From: Candidatus Melainabacteria bacterium
GTDB lineage: Bacteria; Actinomycetota; Actinomycetes; Mycobacteriales; Pseudonocardiaceae
Direction: 5' to 3'
Length of the DNA stretch: 7,062 nt
Assembly: GCA_903970565.1 (NCBI GenBank)
Contig: CAJCJE010000385.1
Location: forward strand, 1-7,062
The translations under genes were made by a program, and so were the position numbers. Positions 1 to 5,009 of this stretch are shown in pieces (within the stretch, counting starts at the first letter, position 1; each line of letters starts with the position of its first letter). The notes beneath the pieces are model-generated. The model was given only the letters and a program-made list of their open reading frames with translations. It searched no databases and was not told the DNA's origin.

Positions 1-435
1 GTCCCGCTCGTTGCTGGCCAGCAGCCGGGCGATGACCTCCGGGTCCATCGCGGTGCCGCCGGCGGCAACTCGGCGCACGGCGTCGATGAACTGTTCGGCG
101 TTGAACACCCGGTCCTTGAGCAGGTAGCCGACCGCGCCGGAACCGTCGGCCAGCAGCTCCCGCGCGTACAGCTGTTCGACGTGCTGGGACAGGATCAACA
201 CCGGAAGACCGGGGCGTTCCCTTCGGGCGGCCAGCGAAACCTGTAGGCCCTCGTCGGTGAACGTCGGCGGCAGTCGAACGTCCACAATGGCCACATCGAC
301 CTCGGGGCCGCGCAACGCCGCCGCCAGTTCTGGACCGGACTCGACTGCCGCGACGATCTCGAAACCGTTGGCGGACAACAGATGTGTCAGGCCGTCTCGG
401 AGGAGGTAGAGGTCCTCGGCGAGGACAACGCGCAC
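1..435 (-). CDS. NarL/FixJ-type response regulator, N-terminal part (cut by window edge)
   Basis: This is the first 145 residues of a response regulator; the gene runs off the left edge with the frame open. The receiver domain is complete: acidic pocket E7/D8 in VVLAEDLYLLRDGL, phosphoacceptor D52 in VAIVDVRLPP, conserved S83 in LILSQH, and K107 in GYLLKDRV, followed by the FIDAVRRVAAGGTAMDPEVI segment typical of NarL/FixJ proteins. The DNA-binding LuxR-type helix-turn-helix expected at about residues 150-210 lies outside the window. The start is the GTG at 435-433, with GGAG at 444-441 five bases upstream; no better in-frame start is present. It overlaps the 3' end of the kinase gene (ends at 387) by 49 bp in another frame, which implies co-translation and a cognate kinase-regulator pair. 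The family receives phosphate from HisKA_3 kinases and binds DNA as a dimer. Target genes cannot be told from here. Confidence 0.93.
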   Translation of the reverse strand, partial: MRVVLAEDLYLLRDGLTHLLSANGFEIVAAVESGPELAAALRGPEVDVAIVDVRLPPTFTDEGLQVSLAARRERPGLPVLILSQHVEQLYARELLADGSGAVGYLLKDRVFNAEQFIDAVRRVAAGGTAMDPEVIARLLASNERD

Positions 436-2423
436 GGCAACTCCATTGCCACCATCGTCGGACCGCCCAGCGGACTGCTGAGGGTGAACCTACCGTCGAA
501 CGTAGTCAGTCGCCGCTCGATCCCGCGCAGCCCACTGCCTCGCGAAATCTCGGCACCACCGTGGCCGTCGTCGAGCACGGAGATCCGCAGAATCCCGTTG
601 TCGTGCCGCAGATCGATCCAGACCCGATGCGCCTGCGCGTGTTTGGTCGCGTTGGCCAGCGTTTCGGCCACCGCGAAATAGGCCGCCGACTCCACCGGTG
701 CCTCCGCGCGCCCGGCGAGTTGCGCGTTCACCAGCACGGTCAGCGGATTGTCCAGTGCCAGCGCGCGGATCGCGTCGGCGAGGCCGCGCTCGGCGAGTAC
801 CGGCGGATGAATGCCGCGTACGAGATCGCGCAGCTCCTGTAGCGCGGTCTTCGACGCATCGCGAGCCTGGGTGAGCAGCTTCTTCGCGGCCACCGGATCG
901 TGGTCGATCAACGCTTCCACCGCGCCGAGCGTCATCCCCATCGCGACCAGTCGAGCCTGCGCGCCGTCGTGCAGGTCGCGTTCGATCCGGCGCACCTCGC
1001 TGGCCTGGGTGTCCACCACGGCCGACCGGCTCTCGGTCAGCGTGGCGACCCTCCTGGTCAACTGGTCGCGCTCGATGACCAGTTCGGCCCCCTTGGTCGG
1101 CGAGAGCAGCAACGCGGCCCACGTGGCGTGCCAGGACAACAATGTCGGCAGCAGCCAGCAGGACACCACGATCGAGACCAGGCCGAGGCCGACCGCGAGC
1201 GACTCCGAACCGGCGATCGAGCCATACCAGGGGGTCTGGACCGTGCTGAGATCGACCAGGCCCTCGATGCCCGGCACCGCCAACCCCCACCAGCCGTAGG
1301 CGAACAGCAGCAGCGGGGCCAGCGCGAGCACGCTGCCGACCACCGGTTGCAGCCCCAGCCACAGCAGGTCCCGCCAGGTCGCCGGATCGCCGACCAGCCA
1401 CGTCCACCGTCGCCCGACCCGTGCCCAGACCCGCTGACGGCCCCGGTCGACCCCGGCTGACGCGGTCGCGGCAGGCGACGTGGGCAAAGGCCGGTAGGGC
1501 TCGGCGATCCGAATCCCCCGCGATTCGTAGACCAGGCAGCGCATGGCCCCCGGCAGCGCCCGACCGTGCCGGACGGTGGGGATGCCCAGCAGCGGACCGG
1601 TGCAGGCCAACGTGACCACCTGCACGAGGAACACCAGGCCCGAGGCGGTGGACAACCCGGAGATCCGTGCGCAACTCGCCAGCTCGCCGAGAATGCTGCC
1701 GCCCCACCGGGCCTTCTCCGAGTCCCAGGCCTCGTTCATGACGGGCGAAAGCAGGACCGAGGTCCAGCGCGCGTGCAGCCGCACCGCTGCCGGCGCGAAC
1801 AGCCAGCCGAGCAGCGCCATGCCGATACCGACGACTGTCCCGGCGAGCACCGCGAATCCGCCTACCCGGCCCCCGCCCAGCGGCAACAGCCAACCGGCCG
1901 GGGCCGCCGGCAGCAGTGACCACGCCACGTTGAGCAGGCCACCGGCGATCAGGGCGAGCGGCAGTACCGCGAGAAAGCCACCGACCAGCGGATCGACGAC
2001 CAGCCACAGCAGATCCCGCCAGGTGGCCGGATCGGTCCAGGCCCAGCGCGACCGTCGCTGCCAGGTCGGCATCCGGGGGTTGGGGTAGAGCCGGGTTCCC
2101 TGCGTACCGCGGTAGAACCCGTCCGATCCGACCGTTGGCGCCGCCGGTTCCGGTCGGTACGGCACCGGAAGCTCGATGCCGGCGAATTCCCCGGCAAGCC
2201 GGCGGCGCAGGTTCGGCAGCCAGCGGATGTTCACCACGGCGGCAGGCCAGAGATAGAGCTGGCAGCACAGCACGGCGACCACCGCGCCCAGTTCCATCGC
2301 CAGCACGCCCAGCTCGACCGGGAGCAGCGCGACCAGGGTCAGACAGCGCCGAAGGGTGACCAGGCGCCAACGCCAGCCGGTGACAACCCGATCCGGCCGC
2401 GCGTTCTCGCCGCTGAAGACCAT
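387..2423 (-). CDS. NarL-family sensor histidine kinase with duplicated membrane Sensor domain
   Basis: A 678-residue membrane histidine kinase. The C-terminal catalytic part is clear: DHp (HisKA_3) motif RRIERDLHDGAQARLV with phosphoacceptor H485, then an HATPase_c domain with N-box ETLANATKHA (N591), G1 box DDGHGG (618-623) and G2 box GSGLRGIERRL (629-639). A charged helix at about 446-475 probably forms the signalling coiled coil. The N-terminal 440 residues are hydrophobic and hold two copies of an actinobacterial 'Sensor'-like unit (PF13796-like): YRP at 89 and 310, DPATWRDLLWL at 131 and 346, and a closing W..xLLSP motif in each. Single-Sensor kinases of this class are usually about 400-450 residues, so this one is long. 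I chose ATG 2423 over GTG 2429 because AAGGAGG (2437-2431) lies 7 bases before the ATG but only 1 before the GTG. The response regulator start overlaps its end. The signal sensed is unknown. Confidence 0.93.
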   Translation of the reverse strand: MVFSGENARPDRVVTGWRWRLVTLRRCLTLVALLPVELGVLAMELGAVVAVLCCQLYLWPAAVVNIRWLPNLRRRLAGEFAGIELPVPYRPEPAAPTVGSDGFYRGTQGTRLYPNPRMPTWQRRSRWAWTDPATWRDLLWLVVDPLVGGFLAVLPLALIAGGLLNVAWSLLPAAPAGWLLPLGGGRVGGFAVLAGTVVGIGMALLGWLFAPAAVRLHARWTSVLLSPVMNEAWDSEKARWGGSILGELASCARISGLSTASGLVFLVQVVTLACTGPLLGIPTVRHGRALPGAMRCLVYESRGIRIAEPYRPLPTSPAATASAGVDRGRQRVWARVGRRWTWLVGDPATWRDLLWLGLQPVVGSVLALAPLLLFAYGWWGLAVPGIEGLVDLSTVQTPWYGSIAGSESLAVGLGLVSIVVSCWLLPTLLSWHATWAALLLSPTKGAELVIERDQLTRRVATLTESRSAVVDTQASEVRRIERDLHDGAQARLVAMGMTLGAVEALIDHDPVAAKKLLTQARDASKTALQELRDLVRGIHPPVLAERGLADAIRALALDNPLTVLVNAQLAGRAEAPVESAAYFAVAETLANATKHAQAHRVWIDLRHDNGILRISVLDDGHGGAEISRGSGLRGIERRLTTFDGRFTLSSPLGGPTMVAMELPCALSSPRTSTSSETA

Positions 2424-2430
2424 GCCCACC

Positions 2431-2437
2431 CCTCCTT
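2431..2437 (-). promoter_or_regulatory. Ribosome binding site of the histidine kinase gene
   Basis: AAGGAGG on the minus strand is a near-perfect Shine-Dalgarno sequence. Its 7-base distance to ATG 2423 favours that start over the GTG at 2429, which would leave only one base of spacer. Confidence 0.85.
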
Positions 2438-2566
2438 CCGGCTCGCCGTCCAGTCTGGCCGAACGGCCGGTTCCCGCGCACTGCGTTTGGCTCCACGCCT
2501 TGGGTGGACCTAGCCGCAGCCGGTAGGGACTCGTGAGTGGGCAGGGCCGTTGAGCACCCGACCGAG

Positions 2567-2626
2567 AACCAGCCCAACGAGGTCGGGCCCAACGAGAACC
2601 AGCCCAACGAGGCCGGGACCAACGAA
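2567..2626. repeat. 15-bp tandem repeat array, four units
   Basis: Four contiguous 15-bp units are visible: AACCAGCCCAACGAG (2567-2581), GTCGGGCCCAACGAG (2582-2596), AACCAGCCCAACGAG again (2597-2611) and GCCGGGACCAACGAA (2612-2626). Each ends in a CCAACGAG-like core. Units 1 and 3 are identical, so there is a higher-order 30-bp period. The array lies about 145-205 bp upstream of the kinase start, between genes. Since 15 is a multiple of three it keeps frame, but the only frames crossing it are shadows, so I do not call it coding. It may be a slippage-born minisatellite or a set of direct protein-binding sites. Confidence 0.85.
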
Positions 2627-2630
2627 GAGG

Positions 2631-2655
2631 GGTCCGGCCGACGTGCGGCCGAACC
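2631..2655. terminator. Strong GC hairpin, possible T-tract-less terminator or attenuator
   Basis: Inverted repeat with arms GGTCCGGCCG (2631-2640) and CGGCCGAACC (2646-2655) around loop ACGTG. It pairs as nine base pairs with one C/A mismatch (2634/2652). On the minus strand it lies about 100 bases after the stop of the 241-residue protein gene and about 210 before the kinase start. There is no T-run after it, so classic intrinsic termination is not supported. Actinomycetes often have terminators without a T-tract, and an operator or attenuator is equally possible. Confidence 0.45.
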
Positions 2656-2752
2656 AGTCAGCAGGCCAGGGAATCCCGTCGAGCCAAGCCGTCGTCGCGA
2701 CGGACGGAACCGCCCTTCGTCGCGTCGACGAGCCGTCGTCGCGGGGGAGGGG

Positions 2753-3478
2753 TCAGTCGCCTCGTCGCACCGGCCCCAGGATCTGCTTCTCCCGGGGAGT
2801 GGTGATCAACCGCAGCGGACGCCAGAGGTTGCGGCCGAGCGCAACCACCTGGTCGTCCTTGAGCGTGGTGAGCTGCTGGACCAAGGGGGGAGGCAGCCGC
2901 CAGATTCGGGCCGCGAGCTGTGCCTGGCCGACCGGTTGGCGCTGCAACAGCACCAGATCGGCCGAGTTGGCCGTCGTGCTGGCCTGCGGGTGCAGGTACG
3001 GCAGCACATAGACCGTGGTCTGCCAGGCCGAGCGGGGCGGGAACAGTTCCTGCGGTGTCGATCCACCGTCGTGGATCACCAGCAGCGGGCCGTCCTCGGT
3101 CGCGCGCGGCAGTTCCACCGGGTTGAGCCGGCGGATCTGCACCAGCGGCGTCGGCCGGCCGTCCGGGCCGTCGCCGGCCGCGCGGGCCAACACCTGCCAG
3201 GCCGCCGGGCGCGCGGTCGCGACCACCACCCAGGCACCGGTTGCCATCGCCCGCAACGCCACCTGACGGGCCAGGTACAGGCCACCGACGCAGACGATCC
3301 TGGTCGGCGCCGGCCGCAGTACCGAGACGGTGAGCGGCTCGTTCTTCATCCCGGACCCGAGCACCATGCCGCCCCGGTCCCCGGACGGGCTCACCGCGTC
3401 CAGCATCTCCGGCGACACCAGGAACTCCGGCGCGATTCCGCTCTGGCTGTGCGCGTCGAGCAGCCGGCTCCGGCTCAC
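2753..3478 (-). CDS. ESX-linked conserved protein, probable degenerate FtsK/EccC-like ATPase domain
   Basis: A 241-residue protein without signal peptide or clear membrane segment; I do not recognise a named family. The motif order resembles an EccC/FtsK ATPase core: a GMVLGSGMKNEPLTVSVL segment (37-54) like the 'Gxd....PvxxDL' lead-in, a hydrophobic strand plus VGGLYLARQVALRAMA (64-79) where a Walker A loop and following helix should be, AWVVVATARP (82-91), a Walker B-like LLVIHDGG (132-139), a strand TTVYVLP (154-160), then SADLVLLQR and a closing RPLRLITTP. The P-loop GK[ST] is missing, so it should not hydrolyse ATP. This fold reading is inference. The start is GTG 3478 with AGGAGG (3489-3484) five bases upstream; an ATG further upstream at 3553 would overlap eccE by 56 bp and lacks support. 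It begins 19 bp after eccE, so the two are probably one transcript and the protein probably acts with the ESX machine in the cytoplasm. Confidence 0.85.
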   Translation of the reverse strand: MSRSRLLDAHSQSGIAPEFLVSPEMLDAVSPSGDRGGMVLGSGMKNEPLTVSVLRPAPTRIVCVGGLYLARQVALRAMATGAWVVVATARPAAWQVLARAAGDGPDGRPTPLVQIRRLNPVELPRATEDGPLLVIHDGGSTPQELFPPRSAWQTTVYVLPYLHPQASTTANSADLVLLQRQPVGQAQLAARIWRLPPPLVQQLTTLKDDQVVALGRNLWRPLRLITTPREKQILGPVRRGD

Positions 3479-3483
3479 GCCAC

Positions 3484-3489
3484 CCTCCT
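3484..3489 (-). promoter_or_regulatory. Ribosome binding site deciding the GTG 3478 start
   Basis: AGGAGG on the minus strand lies in the 19-bp gap after the eccE stop and ends five bases before GTG 3478. It supports that start over the longer frame reaching back to 3553 inside eccE. Confidence 0.85.
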
Positions 3490-3497
3490 CGGGTCGA

Positions 3498-4865
3498 TCA
3501 TGCGGCACCGCCCAGCGGCAGGGTCGCCGCGAGGCCGGCAACCTGAAGGCCACGCAGCGGGGTCAGGGACACGTTGAGCCGCTGCGCCATCGTGTGCAGT
3601 CGCTGGTTGGCGTCGGTGAGTTCGTCGGGAGTCCGCGCGCTGACCCGAACGAGGCCACGGAGGCCGACCTGGCCGTCCTCGCCGCTGGGCGACACCGACA
3701 TGGCCACCGTCGCCGACAGCGCGCGCACGCCGGTCAGCGCGTTGATGCTGTTCACGTTCCGGCCCTGCGGCCACCGGGTGATCGCGTAGCTCGCGTGGCC
3801 GATACCGGCCGCGGTAACCCCGGTCCACCGTTCGGTGAGGTCGACCTGGTTGCCGGAGCGGGCGCCGCTGATCAGCTCGGCCGCGGACACCCCGGAGCGC
3901 AGCAGCTCGTCGGCGTCCAGCGGTCGGGTCGGCACGCCGCGACCCTCAAGGGCGCTGCGCACTCGCGACAGCGCGCCGATCAGGGCCCGGTGCGAGCCGA
4001 CGACCCCGCCACCGCGTTCGACGATCGCGGCCGGGCAGCGTCGTGGGTCCAGCCGAACCGCGACCCAGGTGGTGCGTCGCGCCGCTGCCGGCAGCGGACC
4101 CAGCACCTCCAGGTACGAGGCGAGAGCCGGGGAGGTCATCGGCAGCGCCGCGCTGCCCGGATAGCAGTGCCAGATGACCTGGATCGCGTCCAGCACGACC
4201 CCCCGGTCCTCCAGACAGGGCGCCAACGCGCCGAGCGGCAGGTTCGGGGTCGCGCCGAGCGGGGTGATCAGGCCGGGGGCCGGGTCGACGAGCAGCACCG
4301 CGGTCCAGGCACCCTCATGCCAGGCCAGGCCGACCTGACGCCGTTCGTGGTCGGTGCCGTGCGCCACGATCAGATCCGGCAGCACCAACCGCAGCACGTT
4401 CACCCGAGGGTCGTCCGGACCGAGCACGGCGGCCTCTTCGACGCCGACCTGCTCCTCGGCGGCAGCCGGCAGCGGATCAGCCACCCGACTGTGTGACCGG
4501 AACGTGTAGCGCAGGACGAGACCGATCCACTGGGTGAACCAGCGCCCGCTCCACCGCAGGAGGGCGAAGATCAACGCGAGGACGAGAACCCCGATCGCCT
4601 CGTACACCCAGTTGCTGTTGATCGCCAGGAGGATCAGCCCGATGGCGAGCCCGACCTCGATCAACACCAGGTTGGCCACGGGCAGCGAGCCGAGGCTCGC
4701 CCCGATGGTGTGCCGCCGGGCGGTGAGCGGCGGCTGCGCGGCACTCGGTCGGGGAGCGTTCGACGGCGGTCCGGCCTGCGGTGCCCTACCGGGAGGAGGC
4801 TGCGGGGGCGGCGGCCCCGGCGGTCCCGGTCGTGGTGGAGTGGTTACGGACATCCCCTCGGTCAC
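3498..4865 (-). CDS. eccE: Type VII secretion (ESX) membrane protein EccE
   Basis: A 455-residue protein matching the EccE family in overall plan. It has a proline-rich cytoplasmic tail (about 9-48, PPRPGPPGPPPPQPPP), two closely spaced membrane segments (about 63-82 and 88-104), a basic stretch (LRYTFRSHSR, 118-127), and a long soluble part containing the EccE core around VLRLVLPDLIVAHGTDHERRQVGLAWHEGAWTA. In mycobacteria EccE sits at the periphery of the EccB-C-D-E membrane complex, and the family is the least conserved of these. The start is uncertain: GTG 4865 has GAGGAG only two bases upstream, while ATG 4853, four codons later, has no well-spaced site. I keep GTG 4865. It is divergent from eccB across 144 bp and is followed 19 bp on by the 241-residue protein gene, likely in one operon. 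Identity rests on architecture, residual similarity and adjacency to eccB. Confidence 0.85.
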   Translation of the reverse strand: MTEGMSVTTPPRPGPPGPPPPQPPPGRAPQAGPPSNAPRPSAAQPPLTARRHTIGASLGSLPVANLVLIEVGLAIGLILLAINSNWVYEAIGVLVLALIFALLRWSGRWFTQWIGLVLRYTFRSHSRVADPLPAAAEEQVGVEEAAVLGPDDPRVNVLRLVLPDLIVAHGTDHERRQVGLAWHEGAWTAVLLVDPAPGLITPLGATPNLPLGALAPCLEDRGVVLDAIQVIWHCYPGSAALPMTSPALASYLEVLGPLPAAARRTTWVAVRLDPRRCPAAIVERGGGVVGSHRALIGALSRVRSALEGRGVPTRPLDADELLRSGVSAAELISGARSGNQVDLTERWTGVTAAGIGHASYAITRWPQGRNVNSINALTGVRALSATVAMSVSPSGEDGQVGLRGLVRVSARTPDELTDANQRLHTMAQRLNVSLTPLRGLQVAGLAATLPLGGAA

Positions 4866-4888
4866 TTCTCCTCGGTAGTGCCATGCTG

Positions 4889-4925
4889 CGATCCGGCACG
4901 GTATCGCTCGCGATGGCTCGGATCG
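4889..4925. repeat. Nested inverted repeats, candidate operator
   Basis: Outer arms CGATCCG (4889-4895) and CGGATCG (4919-4925) enclose a perfect palindrome with a two-base centre, ATCGC-TC-GCGAT (4903-4914). The two centres differ by only 1.5 bp. It lies 24-60 bp upstream of the eccE start, where a repressor or activator site could control eccE and perhaps eccB. Function is inference. Confidence 0.5.
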
Positions 4926-4927
4926 AG

Positions 4928-4979
4928 TATTGCCGAACCGGTCACGAGTTCTACCTCGGCAGACTATTGTTGCGAACCG
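4928..4979 (+). repeat. Two direct repeats TATTG...CGAACCG upstream of eccB
   Basis: TATTGCCGAACCG at 4928-4940 recurs as TATTGTTGCGAACCG at 4965-4979, with a two-base insertion and about 38 bp between copies. The second copy ends 30 bp before the eccB start. They could be activator sites or chance; two copies are weak evidence. Confidence 0.35.
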
Positions 4980-5009
4980 TACCGCGACCGGGAGAGCAGC
5001 AGGACGAGA

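Larger units (their letters stand above)
2424..2752. other. 329-bp intergenic region with repeats and hairpins, no gene
   Basis: This gap separates the stop of the 241-residue protein gene from the kinase start. The open frames crossing it on both strands are shadows that extend into real genes in other frames. It contains a 15-bp tandem repeat array (2567-2626), a strong hairpin next to it (2631-2655), a 12-bp inverted repeat GGCCGAACGGCC at 2457-2468 just upstream of the kinase ribosome binding site, and a 13-bp direct repeat AGCCGTCGTCGCG at 2687-2699 and 2731-2743. I found no convincing -35/-10 pair for the kinase, though a promoter in this gap is likely given its length (inference). Confidence 0.7.
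4866..5009. promoter_or_regulatory. Divergent eccE/eccB promoter region
   Basis: This 144-bp gap between two outward-facing ESX genes must hold the promoters of both unless eccB is read from further away. It has an AT-richer patch around 4926-4972. A weak minus-strand candidate is TTCGCA, 17 bp, TAGAAC (4976-4948); no rightward box pair stands out. It contains an inverted repeat block (4889-4925) and two direct repeats of TATTG followed by CGAACCG (4928-4940 and 4965-4979). Confidence 0.6.

Noticed and set aside
490..2622. A 710-codon open frame antisense-parallel to the kinase on the same strand in another frame
   Set aside because: Its product is Arg/Gly/Ala-rich with no motif, while the overlapping frame encodes a textbook histidine kinase. 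Long shadow frames are expected in high-GC DNA.
2567..2626. CRISPR array
   Set aside because: Units are contiguous without spacers, and no cas gene is present.
2687..2743. 13-bp direct repeat AGCCGTCGTCGCG (2687-2699, 2731-2743) as a regulatory pair
   Set aside because: CGTCG-rich words recur by chance in this composition, and the two copies have no further shared flank.
2537..3577. A 346-codon plus-strand frame covering the 15-bp repeats (reads ENQPNE repeats)
   Set aside because: Beyond the repeats it is antisense to the 241-residue protein gene with Arg/His-rich shadow sequence. No supported start or domain.
4710..5009. N-terminal extension of eccB by 100 codons
   Set aside because: Most of the extension is antisense to eccE and the divergent promoter region. 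The family N-terminus begins exactly at ATG 5010.
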